DNA from: Achatina immaculata
Lineage: Eukaryota; Mollusca; Gastropoda; Stylommatophora; Achatinidae
Reading direction: 5' to 3'
Assembly (NCBI GenBank): GCA_009760885.1
Contig: CM019721.1
Span: 15,997,696-16,061,695, forward strand
Length of the DNA stretch: 64,000 nucleotides
Within the stretch, counting starts at the first letter, position 1. Every line of letters begins with the position of its first letter. Below the pieces are notes generated by a model. The model did not search any database. It was given only the letters and a program-made list of their open reading frames with translations, and was not told the origin of the DNA. The position numbers and the translations under genes were made by a program. Below, piece after piece: positions 1-10,192 of the stretch.

Positions 1-709
1 TGACCCGGTGGTGTTGCACCACGTGTTTATGCGAGTGAATAGGAAACCAAGAAGTCTCCAGCTACAGTGTTTTTATATCCCGTCACAAACAAGGAGTTTT
101 CTTGGTCATATGGTCATAACTGTGCGCTTTTGAAAGCTGGAAGTTAGATTAGCTCATTCTTTTGATGTAACATAACACACACACACTCGCATGAGTAAAC
201 AATCTGCGGATTACGTCGTCAGTAGGGTATAGTTTTTATTATGTCATTAACTCATTGGGCGGCTTCCCCCTGGCACTGTCTAGAGATTACACTTCCAGTA
301 GTAGCTGTGCAATCTATTAACGCTTTAGGTTCAAATTGCATCATTGATTCACATCCGGTCCACTCTGTTTAGTACACTTCAAGGTTAATCTTTCGAGCGT
401 TCTCTACTATGGGGAGTCTTCTCTAGGTCAAAATCTTTTAATTATTGTTTTTTCGGGTTATAAAACACTTCTGTCTCTCCACCACCACCCTACCCCACCC
501 CCTTTCTTCTTAAGATACCAACCAAGGCAACATATCTAGGGATTCCTGACAAGTCTAAGATTATTTTCATTACGCCACTTACTCTGTCTGGTTTTTTTGT
601 TTACCAAAGTGGAGTAGCAATCTCGTCCACCATCTCCTGCTTTTTATTTTCGTCCCTGTTACTTTGGGTGGTACCCTCCTTTCCAATATGTACCACCAAA
701 GGACTACCA
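1..709. other. No recognisable gene or repeat
   Basis: AT-rich sequence with short chance reading frames and a short CA run near 176-190. I see no domain, splice-supported exon or known repeat. It lies upstream of the first recognised SLCO exon, so it may be intergenic or an early intron of that gene. Confidence 0.5.
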
Positions 710-741
710 CAGAGATTTGTAAAAATTTTTACAAATCTCTG
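710..741. repeat. Perfect 32-bp palindrome
   Basis: The half-site CAGAGATTTGTAAAAA (16 bases) is followed immediately by its exact reverse complement with no spacer. A second, looser inverted pair (GGTGGTA / TACCACC) lies just upstream at about 668-695. It could be the centre of a decayed foldback or MITE element; no transposase or site duplication was found next to it. Confidence 0.9.
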
Positions 742-1417
742 CTTGCGGGGGATTCCGAGAGCTATGAGCAGTGCTTAACACTGATTAATTCCAGCATGAT
801 GTTCCCGTTACCTCTTCAACTTCGGGAACAAACACCGTGAAAGCATTGTCTGGATCATCTTCAATGCTAAAAACGTAACGACGTCCTGTTTCCCATGAAA
901 TCTCCCTTACCACGTACACTTTCTCCAACCACTGGTCCTGTATCTTCGCCCCGCCTGGGTAACGTACCCCTTGTTCTCACTCTCTCCTACATTCAGTGGC
1001 GTCGCTCTACATGGATAATCTTCCCTGGTTTTTCTTGCTTTTCCCAGTCTGCGCATTTGTTCCATGGCTCTGGTGTGTGTCATTCTCAACCTCTCCATTC
1101 ATCGGGATGCTTGTCCCTTTTTCTTCGTCTGTGACCGGCATGAAATTTAACGGTAAACGGGACTTCTTTCCAAAGAACAAATAGAACGGTGAATATAATA
1201 TGGCTGAATGAGGTGTAGTTTGCAAATAAATCACCAACGGGGTGAGGCGCTCGGACCACCTCTGCTTGTACTGAAATGTATAAACTATGAAAAAAGTAGG
1301 AGCAGCTTACAAAGTTTCGGCGTGAAGAGGCAACATGAGATATGTGTATGTCGCTACAGCAGGTTTAAGAATGCCGCAGGAATTATAAAACTGAGGCGAA
1401 ATCACTCTGGTCGACCA
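742..1417. other. No recognisable gene
   Basis: Several short overlapping open frames exist on both strands between 895 and 1465, but none has a recognisable domain or consistent splice sites. They look like chance frames in mixed-composition DNA. Confidence 0.45.
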
Positions 1418-1429
1418 CACTGTGAATAT

Positions 1430-1560
1430 CTTATCTTATATCTTATATCCTTGCCGTGCCGTTAGACGTCACATAGGGCTCGCAAAGTAGTTCGCCAATT
1501 TTTCCTGTCTTCGGCGAGTCTTTCAACCTCAACAAAGGATTTTATGCCTGTTAACTTGGC
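1430..1560 (-). mobile_element. RTE-2 non-LTR retrotransposon, 3'-end fragment
   Basis: The left end is the family's ATAAGATAT-type tail (read on -). It is followed by the untranslated end and the last codons of the RT protein (frame including ERLAEDRKNWRTTLRALCDV). The fragment is flanked by the 12-base direct repeat CACTGTGAATAT at 1418-1429 and 1561-1572, a clear target-site duplication, so this is a complete, severely 5'-truncated insertion of 131 bp. It shares variants (GTTAGACG, CAACAAAGG) with the copy at 62.3 kb, implying a close common source. Confidence 0.9.
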
Positions 1561-1572
1561 CACTGTGAATAT

Positions 1573-1944
1573 GCCTGATGTAAATGCTGAAATGGAATGA
1601 ATGATACCGGAAAACAGCCTGACAACAACCAATGAGGGGACTAGAAGATGAATCATATTTTGGTACACCACATCACAAAGTACTTGTACTTGAAATTCTC
1701 CACCAGGTGAGTATTCAGATCAATTTGATCTGACAGAACGTCAAGAGGATATTTGTGTAACTTTTTTCCAACATTCTGAAGTTCAAGCAAATGACTTTAA
1801 ATGGCGTATATGCAGGAAACTATCTACCGTAGAGAGCGGAACAACAACACAACTCCTTCAGATCATCAGAGGAAGTACCCCCCCCCAGACAAGTGTTTCG
1901 GCCCTTTAAACTCCTGACACTCTAAGGGGGGGGGGTGGGCCCCT
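1573..1944. other. Non-coding, with C-run and G-run
   Basis: No gene seen. A C run near 1878-1886 and a G run near 1926-1935 are complementary homopolymers about 45 bases apart and could pair or form a quadruplex on one strand. Confidence 0.4.
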
Positions 1945-2070
1945 CTGGGTCATGACTCCCAGAGGTCTTGTGAGTTGTTGCTTTTTTTTTCTTTCCCAGT
2001 CCCGGGATTGAACCCATGATCTTCCAGTTGCCACTGCACTTTTTTGTGTGCGTCTTTAGCGATCCAGCCA
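1945..2070 (-). repeat. Possible tRNA-derived SINE or retroelement 3' region
   Basis: Read on the - strand, the segment contains a box-B-like GGGTTCAATCCC and, upstream, a box-A-like GGCTGGATCGCTAAAGA, followed by an A-rich run. This resembles the tRNA head of a SINE. It lies directly 3' of the nuclease-like reading frame on the same strand, so it may instead be that element's 3' untranslated region. Confidence 0.35.
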
Positions 2071-2102
2071 CGGAGGACTGGTATTGGTTGTGGCAAATTA
2101 AA

Positions 2103-2564
2103 TTACTTATGTTCCCAATGCTTGTTTCGCATACTCCACAGCCAGCATGAGGCCTTTTCTGCTGTTTCTGAAAGGCTTCTCAATGCCCTTGCTCTTGCTT
2201 GTCCCTTTATGCCCAGTTGCTTACATAGGTCATATGCTGACGTTGCTACGAATCCTCTTGCTCCCACTTCTACAGCTATCACTTCTGCCCTGATTCCTGC
2301 CCCCTGCCTCAGGTGCTTGACCAGATCATTGTACTTCTCCAATCTGAATAAATGCTGTTCCTCTATTCTAGTTTCGTATGGGACGGTAAGCTCGATCATC
2401 ATTAATTCCTGTTTTTCTGTGGAGTACACTACAATGTCCGGTCGCATTCCTGTGTTCTTGATGGCAGTAGGGTATTCTCTTCTTCCTGGAAGGTCCGCTA
2501 TCGCATCCCAGTCATTTGTACCATCTAGCAGTGATGATTTCAATATTTGATGTCGTACCAGCAC
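2103..2564 (-). CDS. Retroelement-associated PD-(D/E)XK nuclease-like C-terminal fragment
   Basis: About 153 codons are open. The frame contains RPDIVVYSTEKQELMMIELT, a spacing (D...E-x-T) like the PD-(D/E)XK nuclease core, then the conserved-looking VEVGARGFVATSAYDLCKQLG and a C-terminal SETAEKASCWLWSMRN. This combination (RPDIV, ELTVP, VEVGxRGFV, WLW) is familiar from uncharacterised, often RT-linked proteins of cnidarian, mollusc and fish genomes. No RT or start-codon context is visible upstream, so it is probably the 3' part of a truncated mobile element rather than a host gene. The family call is from memory of the motif pattern; the nuclease role is inference. Confidence 0.55.
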   Translation of the reverse strand: MLVRHQILKSSLLDGTNDWDAIADLPGRREYPTAIKNTGMRPDIVVYSTEKQELMMIELTVPYETRIEEQHLFRLEKYNDLVKHLRQGAGIRAEVIAVEVGARGFVATSAYDLCKQLGIKGQARARALRSLSETAEKASCWLWSMRNKHWEHK

Positions 2565-3379
2565 CTATGAAGTATTTAGGTGGGATCTCAACTCTTTTGC
2601 TGTTACATGATTGCACATGATGCACATGATTGCTTGGTAAATTACTCCTAACGAGAAACAAAATGAGTCAGAAAAGACTGGCGATATTTTTCCTCGCCAA
2701 AACCAAAAAGTTCTGTATAACTCCGTCGACTGGAAAATTTGTGCTTACACTCTTCATTACATTTTCCGACACAACACTATCAACAGTGAAGCATACAGCA
2801 GTCTGTTTGAGAATCACTTGAAACCTGCAGTCAGAAAAACATGCTTTGCTTAGTTCTGGTGTGTTGTTCAGCATTATAACATGCAGCCTCACACCGTATA
2901 TACAACAGCTCAGCAAACTAGAAATTTGCATTTAGATTATTTTCCACATTCTGTATATTCAGTCTATCCTACACCAAATGATTGTCACGTGTTTGGACAC
3001 CTCAGATAGGCTGTAGGTGGGAAGATGTTCAGTGTGGATGAATAAAGAGGTCATGCATAGCTGGTTACAGGGTCAGAAGATTTTTTTGTCCTCGAGGAAT
3101 CCAAGCATTACTGAAGCGTGACAGACCTGTACTAAACATAGTTGGAACAGACCTGTACTAAACATAGTAGGAACTATGCTGGAAAGTGATAAGTGTTTTC
3201 AATTATATTTGTACATTCTATTCCGATAAAAGAAATTAAAGTCACTTTTTTACTCACCCTCTTGAGTAATATGAATATTAAGAAGAGTACCTGACGCTGC
3301 CAAGGAAAATATGTTTTAAAAAAACACCTACCACCATAGTAATAATACCATTTGCTGAAAAGTATACATTTGACGTTAC
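2565..3379. other. No recognisable gene
   Basis: AT-rich intergenic or intronic DNA. A short direct duplication, GACCTGTACTAAACATAGT, occurs at about 3124 and 3150. Nothing else is supported. Confidence 0.45.
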
Positions 3380-4990
3380 TGTTACAAATATATTATTTAA
3401 AATTAATGAAAGCCCAAGAATTCAAAATCGGTGAAAATGAGTATTTTCGCATCCAAATGACAGTACTAGGCGAGTGAACATATTAAATTCAAAGAAAACA
3501 GTCTAATAAACAATAATAAAGAACACCTGAAAAGCATAAAGTGTACACCATGCTGCCACAAACAAAGTTTTAAAATGAAAATCTTACTTACTTCCATCCC
3601 GTGCCGTTAAACATCACATAGGGCTCGCAAGGTAGATTGCCTAGTTTTCCTGTTTTTGGTGAGCTTTTCAACCTCATCAAGGGATTCTATGACTACTAAT
3701 TTAGCATCTCTTAACAGTGTTCTCTTTAGAGTTACACGTGGTCGACCTCTTTTTCTTCAGCCTGTTGTGTTCCACTTGACAGCTAATTTTGGGATTCTCT
3801 GATTGTTTCTTCTCATCAGATGACCGACATATGTCTGTCTACAATTAAAAGGCTGTGAAACAATTTCCAAAGCCGATTCACAATATTAAGTTTACATATG
3901 AAATCTAGAGCAATATACCAAATTCACAATAACAGAAAAACTCACAAAAATTATAAATTGTACACTATAATGTTACATAGAAATTGTTAAAATGAAAACA
4001 CACTTACAATCCACGTACCAGGTTTTACTCCGGATTCGTTATACTAACTGTGCAAATAAAATGCACGGTAAGGTCATCCTATGCACAATAAAAGAAAAAT
4101 ATGATTTACAGTAACACTTCTTGGTATTCAAGACACTTTTTGCTCTAATGCAGTTCATTTCTCCAATGGAATGAAAATCTTTTAATTAAAAATATGTTAG
4201 TAGTGATGGAAAGTATCCAATCTGATGGTATTCGGTACAAATGGAAACTTATATATGACATCAGGGTTGTTCCGAAAGAAGTGGCTTAGCATGCTTTACC
4301 AGTGTGTGACTGGCTCCATCAGCAGGCACACGCTTCAGTGGATTTTGGAATGGAGAAAGAGCACACACACAGGATTGTCCAGAGTGCAGGGATGCCAGTC
4401 TGATTACAGTTACAGACAGAGGATTTTTTTTGTGTAAAGCTCTTCAATTTTTATAAATAGGATGAAATTTGATGCGGTAAAATCTGACTAATAATGCAAA
4501 GTGAACAAAAATAATTACCAAGAAAGCTGGTCTTATTCACAATTAAAAAACAAATGGGATTAAAAGGAAACATCTGATTGCTTATTGCAAATGGAATACA
4601 AAAAGTACATGTGGCTAACAATGTGTGAACTAAATTAATTTCGAACACAAAACATCAAATTGACAATATTAAATATAAAAATTAAATGTGAAGAAATTGC
4701 TTTATATTATAATCTAAGAAAGCTCTAAACATTCCAACCTAATCTTTCATCTACTATAGTTTTTAAAGCTCTTGATCTTTTTCATTGGATTGAAACTTCA
4801 TGAAGGATATACTCTCATTTAAATTATAATGCTAAATGAAAAAGAAAACTTCTACAGAAGCCCGTCTGATTCAGACTGAAATAAAATGAGATTGAAAGGA
4901 AGCATATCCAATCCACAATAATAAATTATAACATAAATTAAAGCATTAATTTTATACAAAACTTGGAAAGAAAGTTTTGAAATGAACTTG
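3380..4990. repeat. Diverged, loosely periodic interspersed repeat
   Basis: Several blocks about 400 bp apart share drifting words: an ATTCACAATA-type word, ATAAATTxTACAC, a TTTTAAAATGAAAA-type word and TGCGGTAAAATCTGA-like strings (near 3480-3590, 3870-4000, 4460-4500, 4640-4700, 4910-5030). Similar words recur at 7865-8060 and 9700-9800. This suggests an old, tandemly expanded or repeatedly inserted non-coding repeat. It is interrupted by the RTE-2 fragment at 3592-3840. Boundaries are approximate. Confidence 0.4.
3592..3840 (-). mobile_element. RTE-2 3' fragment
   Basis: Matches the RTE-2 3' end in the minus orientation: CCCGTGCCGTTAAACATCACATAGGGCTCGC region, then the C-terminal coding part with the basic RGRP-type stretch near 3740. 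It is more diverged than the copies at 31 and 62 kb and has no open frame. Confidence 0.8.
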
Positions 4991-5004
4991 TTTCTAAAAA
5001 GTCC

Positions 5005-5325
5005 ATGAATAAATTTTTACATCCAATTCACAGTACTAAGAGAACAAATCTGTGGAGAGGAACAGAGAGAACTACAAAAATAAGATTTTTAAGGGCATAC
5101 ATCTTTTCCATCGCAACATATGCTTATCAGACCTTTACACTTAACAAAACAGCTGAGAAACACATAAATGCCTGTGAAAGTAAATGCTGCAGAAGAGTTC
5201 TTCAAATATCATGAACACAAAAAAGAACAGATATATCCATACTACAAGAACTTAATATTGAAGAAGTCTGGCCAGTGAAGAGGATTAAATAGAGGAAAAC
5301 TGAAATATTTTATATACATTAAAAG
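5005..5325 (+). mobile_element. RTE-1 fragment, C-terminal region
   Basis: The frame reads NLWRGTERTTKIRFLRA, then CESKCCRRVLQIS. This corresponds to the region downstream of the RT domain in the fuller RTE-1 copy at 39.5-41.7 kb. Stops at about 5212 and 5289 break the frame. It ends abruptly where a - oriented RTE-1 segment begins; the natural continuation of this piece reappears at 7183. Confidence 0.8.
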
Positions 5326-5339
5326 TTAAGTGAGGCAAC

Positions 5340-5587
5340 AATATGCACCCCTGATGGACCCATTGTTTATGTCAAACCAAGTTGTTGTTTCACAATTTAT
5401 TCTTACTGCTGCCTGTTGGTGATATTACAACAGTGATATTACTTGTATCAAATGTGTTGGAAGCCCATTTTTTGCATTATTTCCCTAAGTTTCCGATGTT
5501 GTACACAATAAAATGCCTTTGAATAGTCTATAAAAGATAAATATAGGTTTACATTAAATTCTGTGCATTTCTCTATTATTAATCATG
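5340..5587 (-). mobile_element. RTE-1 RT-core fragment, first half
   Basis: Aligns by eye to 40400-40650 of the full RTE-1 copy in the same (-) orientation: the region around the GVRQGC motif through the FIDYSKAFD motif, with substitutions and indels. The match stops at about 5587 and resumes at 7004, so the copy is split by about 1.4 kb of foreign DNA. Confidence 0.75.
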
Positions 5588-6405
5588 TTGTAAACTATTT
5601 TATATGTAGTATTTATTGATTCTCATGGTTGTTAATTGTGTATGTATAACTTTATACTTTGCCCCCAATTTTAACCTTTGTTAAGATGGACCATTGTCCC
5701 AGGGGTCTTACAAGTTATCATTATGGGTATGAGTATGTGACAATCACTCCGTGGCTGGGAAAAATCTCTATCTTCCCTTTTTCATTCACAAACAACCATC
5801 CAACGCTTTTTATACTAAGCTGGGAGCATGGCTAATATTTAGCCTACAGTGTGATGTGGTGCCCACATTACACCTTCCTCGCGCCCCCCACCTTCTTACC
5901 TCTTGCCCACCGAACTATCTCTCCACCCAGGTTCCTTTCCTTCATGGGAGCTCTTCTTGCCTGGGTCCACTACCTTGTGATCGTATAGTGTCCTGACAAT
6001 GACCCTATCTAATTACCATCCTGTTATTCATCTCTAACAGACGAATCATAAATTCAACAACATGTATATAAATTCCAAGCAAACTATTTATTACAAAATA
6101 GGCCTATACGTACTCAAAAGCTGTGCCAACACAGATCACGCATAAGCATGTAATGCATTATATTATATGTAGTTCAGTGTATTTCATTTAATTATCATTA
6201 GAGTTGTCTGTCATGGCAACCCACAACAAAATCTTAACATTTCAGATCAGATATGTTTATATCAGAAATACATGACAACTTAAGACTCAAAATAATATCG
6301 TTAACATCCGACATGGTTCCCCTCCCTTCAACCATGTAACATATTACCTGGAAGCCTTAGAGTAAAAGTACATTACATCAATTCTTCCAGGTTCAAAGGC
6401 TCAAT

Positions 6406-6494
<89 letters not shown>

Positions 6495-7003
6495 ATCTTC
6501 AACATTATAAATGTTCATAACTCTCAGGAAAACAGGTTCTTATAACTATTGCCATTTCTATCTACACATATTTCTTGTATTTCAACTAACCTATTACACT
6601 TATGACTGCGGACACCAAATACTACGCGACTTTACATGAAATTTACAATAACTGATAATTATAACTCAGGAATGTGACGGCATCGGGCGGAGCTCTGAGA
6701 TCATAGATGACAAAACAAACATACTCACGACCTCTTAATAACTGAAATACACATTTTCCAGTATACAGCAAGGACAATAAGCTTCTTCAGACACAATATG
6801 CCGCCTGAGCCATGTTTTGTCTGAACGAAAACCGCTCTCTAATGCCGAAAATGTGGCGCGTCTCCTCGTCTAACTCTCTGATCACGTGATATAACATCAT
6901 TAACATACCCAATGATAAAATTAGAATTTGTAAGCGGGTCATGTGTATGCCTGTCGTGACCGACTGTGATCACGACACCAATGCATCCGGCCGTTCACAT
7001 TAT
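5588..7003. other. 1.4-kb insertion splitting an RTE-1 copy
   Basis: No recognisable coding region. It contains a CA/TA microsatellite (6407-6494). The flanking RTE-1 halves are collinear with one intact copy, so this segment arrived after that RTE-1 copy. I could not find clear terminal repeats to name the element. Confidence 0.5.
6407..6494. repeat. CA/TA microsatellite
   Basis: About 35 CA dinucleotides followed by about eight TA dinucleotides. Low-complexity, likely length-polymorphic. Confidence 0.95.
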
Positions 7004-7182
7004 ATTGAATATATGATCTCTTGATACTCTTCCTTGCCTGAAACCTGCTTGGACCATATTGACTTCTTCTGTTTTCTTACGAACTCTATCCATTATGAAT
7101 TTAATAGAATTTACTGGCATGACTAATCAGGGCAACATTTCTGTAGTTCCGGCATAATTTTTAGTTACCCTTTTTTGACACA
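7004..7182 (-). mobile_element. RTE-1 RT-core fragment, second half
   Basis: Continues the 5340-5587 segment: matches 40650-40830 of the full copy (5' part of the RT domain, including the region encoding the QAGFRxGRG and NYRTVALISHASKILLKII-type motifs). It ends at 7182 against a + oriented RTE-1 3' piece. Confidence 0.75.
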
Positions 7183-7333
7183 TAATGAAAGGGTACATAA
7201 TGGGAAAAAGAAAGAGAGGAAGACCTAGGCGAAGATTGCTGCAAGACATCATTGATGATCTGCGAATTGATGCATAAGCAGAAGAACATCTTGATTACAA
7301 CCGAGAGGCCTACAGGAGATCTGTTCTAATCTA
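7183..7333 (+). mobile_element. RTE-1 3'-end fragment
   Basis: Encodes the degraded end of the RTE-1 protein (basic GKRKRGRPRRRW-like stretch, now with stops) and terminates near the family's 3' end. It continues the piece at 5005-5325, or is the 3' part of a 5'-inverted insertion with 5340-7182. Confidence 0.75.
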
Positions 7334-7337
7334 AGTG

Positions 7338-7790
7338 ACATGCCGAGTGGCGTAGGCGATCATTTCTCTCCACAATTCCCTGTCTTTAAACTTGATTATG
7401 AGATCCGCCGATGAATTTCTTCCTAGTCACACTGACAGCCCATCCAGTAACTTCTCTCTTGTCGTCTTTTTTCTATTCTTCCCTCAGTTTTTCAAGTTGC
7501 CACAGTGTGTTCCAATTATCCTCTTCTCATAAATGTCCTATAAATCTTGCTTATCTGGCTCTGATCTTTGCTATAATTTGCTTTTAAATCCAGCCTCTCT
7601 TAATACTTCTTCACTGGTTTTCTTCGCTGTCCATGGTACCTTCAGCATCCTTCTTATAAACCCATACCATGACCTCCATTTCTCGCTGTACTCTCTTAAA
7701 CATAGACCATGCTTCACACCCATGAAACAAAATTGGTTCAGTTGGAGAGCTGTTAGGGAAGCAAAGTTCTGCAAGAGACAATGACTGATG
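7338..7790 (-). mobile_element. RTE-3 3' fragment
   Basis: Minus-strand frame includes RRMLKVPWTAKKTSEEVLRE, matching RRMLRIPWTAKITNEEC in the RTE-3 copy at 15.27 kb. The left end carries the family's terminal GCCGAGTGGCGTAGGCGA-like sequence. The frame is broken by deletions and stops. Confidence 0.75.
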
Positions 7791-7985
7791 ACTGAAAGTA
7801 CTACCATTTCTTTAAAACCTCTGACCATGTGGGTATTCCATGTAGGAAATATCATTAGCTGATAGTATAAATTATACACCAAACTGCTGCAAAGAAAGTT
7901 TTCACATGAATAAATACTAAAAGTACATAACTGAATTTTTACTGTCGATTCGCAATAGTAAATGAAGAAATTAATTGTAGAGGGT

Positions 7986-8272
7986 AATTTATTTTTAAAA
8001 TGTACTTCATGTCCCAGTTGGCATGAAACTTCATGCCGTAAAATCTGTTTCACAGACAAATTAAATACTGAATAAACCCAATTTTATTCACTGTAATACG
8101 CATAAAAATACATTTATCTTCTTCTTCAGCTTTCCCAGCTATTAAGGGTCATTGCTGCAGATAAAGTTCTCCTCTATTCTTCTCTATTCCTAATCTTCTC
8201 TCTCCAGTTGGTGAAACTAATTTCCTTTATATCATTTTCGTCATTCTATCTCTGTCTTGATCTATCCCTTGG
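7986..8272 (-). repeat. Duplicated block (copy 1) with RTE-4 3' end
   Basis: About 287 bp nearly identical to 9691-9986 in the same orientation; the second copy has an extra ACTAAGTGAAC-type insertion near 9762. The right half (about 8117-8272) is, on -, the 3' end of an RTE-4-like element with its GAAGAAGAAG tail. The left half is a piece of the old AT-rich repeat seen at 3.4-5 kb. Because the flank beyond the tail is shared, the whole block was duplicated, not just the retroelement. Confidence 0.8.
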
Positions 8273-8282
8273 TAGCCATTCA

Positions 8283-8465
8283 TCGTCAGGTGCCGTGCCG
8301 ACTGGCGTTGGCTATTATGCTTCTCTAGAGTACACGATCCTTCATGCAGGCCATCAGCTCACTTTGTGATCTCCTCTCACACCAGCCCGTCAGACTGTCC
8401 AGTATCATTTCCCTTGGTCTTCCTCTTGATCTTCTTCCTTCTATTTTTCCTGTTTTTATAATATT
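8283..8465 (-). mobile_element. RTE-3 3' fragment
   Basis: Minus frame KTGKIEGRRSRGRPREMILD then SLTGWCERRSQSELMACMKD matches the C-terminus of the RTE-3 copy at 15.43-15.56 kb almost residue for residue. The terminal TGCCGTGCCGACTGGCGTTG sequence and GAT-type tail are at the left end. A well-preserved, 5'-truncated insertion. Confidence 0.85.
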
Positions 8466-9039
8466 TTCAATGGTAGACGTTAGTCTGTTAAAATAAATCT
8501 GTTGTCCATTTTTCAAGTGGACGCCAATATGCAGAACTGTAGCGTATCTTTCATTGATAAAGACATCCAATATTCTTCAAACCCTTTATATAGCATCCTA
8601 CGTGGATGCCTGCACTTTAAAAAAAACGTTTTAATATGTTTACTGTTAATAAAAATCTTTTCCAACATTTTCTCAAACACAAAATAGTGGCGAGGAATAT
8701 AAATTAGTAACATTTTAAAAAACTTTTAAATTTCTCCAGTGATTGAGCGATGGTTGTCAGCACTCCACTTCCACTTTAACCTCTGGGCCACATAGGCTCT
8801 GTCACAATATATAGTAACTGGTAAAATAACAGAATATTAACTAAAAAGATTAGTAACGCAAAATGATACCTCAAACAGCTGCAACATCTAGGCACATCTG
8901 CCTGCATACGTTAAATTGTTGAAGTCGGCTGTTGTGTAACAATCACTGTATTCAGTCTGTCTTCTGCGTTTGTGTATTCATTTGTTAAGCAGCGTTTGAA
9001 GTGCACGACTGGAGATTTGTTTAAATCAGTTTATTCACT
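8466..9039. other. No recognisable gene
   Basis: AT-rich DNA with chance frames. The last 100 bp before 9040 read as a leader to the HTH-like frame that follows. Confidence 0.4.
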
Positions 9040-9240
9040 ATGGTTCTTTCACTGGAGGAACGTATTTTTCTTGCTGAGCACGTATTTAGAGAAGGCAATA
9101 CATACACTGATTTAGTGCCGGAGCAGTTTGCTGAAAAATTACCAGGAACACCTGCATCGCATCACAATACAGTTTATAAACTTACTGAGAAATTTCATGA
9201 AACAGGCTCAGTGTTAGACGCACCAGGCCTCATCTATAGA
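9040..9240 (+). pseudogene. Helix-turn-helix transposon N-terminal fragment (DUF4817-like)
   Basis: The frame begins at ATG with SLEERIFLAEHVFREGNTY, then EQFAEKLPGTP and TEKFHETGSVLDAPG. This is the pattern of the small DUF4817 helix-turn-helix domain found at the N-terminus of many arthropod and mollusc transposon proteins. The usual basic segment after LDAP is lost: an A-run and unrelated sequence follow, so only about 65 residues remain. The function (DNA binding by a transposase) is inferred from the family. Confidence 0.6.
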
Positions 9241-9309
9241 AAAAAAAACAATGTGCCGTCTGGATATAGATAAATAATTTAATGACATTTAATCACGTAA
9301 CTTGGCTTT

Positions 9310-9406
9310 GTATCTTATATCTTACATACTTCCCGTGCTGTTAAACGTCACATAGGGCTCGCATAGTTGTTTGCCACGCTTTCCTGTTCTCGGCGAGTCT
9401 TTCAAG
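9310..9406 (-). mobile_element. RTE-2 3' fragment
   Basis: Tail TATCTTATATCTTACATAC, then the conserved CGTCACATAGGGCTCGCA block and the start of the C-terminal coding end. About 97 bp; ends where mariner-like sequence begins. Confidence 0.85.
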
Positions 9407-9690
9407 TCAGCAACTTCTCGGACACTTAAACAACGATTTCCAAGAACCACAGCGCGAAATCTCAACACGGTCGTCGTCTGTTAATGTGGAAGGTTGTCCA
9501 GACCTGGGACCTTCACTGAGCGATGTTCTGCCCTCTTTAAAACGTGTAAACCGGTCATGGCACTGCGTCTGGCACGTACAGTCCTCCACGTATGCTTGAA
9601 AAGCAACCGAAATGTCTCTGAACAAGTTTTACCAAGTTCCCAGCAAAATTTCAAATATAGACGTTTCCCTTTCAGTGTCACTCTGTCAAC
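9407..9690 (-). pseudogene. Mariner-like transposase N-terminal fragment
   Basis: Two overlapping minus frames together cover the N-terminal HTH part of a GVQW3/SETMAR-type mariner transposase: LKGKRLYLKFCWELGKTCSE in one frame, then FTRFKEGRTSLSEGPRSGQP and STLTDDDRVEISRC in another. A frameshift near 9600 separates them. No catalytic DDD region is present. A truncated relic. Confidence 0.75.
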
Positions 9691-9986
9691 AATTTATTTT
9701 TAAAATGTACTTCATGTCCCAGTTGGCATGAAACTTCATGCCGTAAAATCTGTTTCACAGAACTAAGTGAACAAATTAAATACTAAATAAACCCAATTTT
9801 ATTCACTGTAATACACATAAAAATACATTTATCTTCTTCTTCAGCTTTCCCAGCTATTAAGGGTCATTGCTGCAGATAAAGTTCTCCTCTATTCTTCTCT
9901 ATTCCTAATCTTCTCTCTCCAGTTGGTGAAACTAATTTCCTTTATATCATTTTCGTCATTCTATCTCTGTCTTGATCTACCCCTTG
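9691..9986 (-). repeat. Duplicated block (copy 2) with RTE-4 3' end
   Basis: Second copy of the 7986-8272 block. The two direct copies flank about 1.4 kb holding RTE-3, HTH, RTE-2 and mariner fragments. Confidence 0.8.
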
Positions 9987-10134
9987 AGGGCGTGCTCCTT
10001 TTCGCTAATGTACCTCTACGAGTAAAACTAATAGCGCACAGAAAATAAAATGGCAGTTTATTGTCACAACCTGTCGTTAGGAACTATCTGTGACGTTTAG
10101 TGCCATTTTTACAATCTCTGGTCCTTTTTGAACA

Positions 10135-10138
<4 letters not shown>

Positions 10139-10175
<37 letters not shown>

Positions 10176-10188
10176 GTGTGTGTGTGAA
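10139..10188. repeat. AT/GT microsatellite abutting a splice acceptor
   Basis: About 16 AT units followed by GT units, ending a few bases before the AAACAG acceptor used by the first recognised SLCO exon. It occupies the place of the polypyrimidine tract. Confidence 0.9.
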
Positions 10189-10192
10189 ACAG

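Noticed and set aside
6407..6494. CRISPR-like or satellite array
   Set aside because: It is a plain dinucleotide microsatellite; no spaced direct repeats of CRISPR type exist anywhere in the window.
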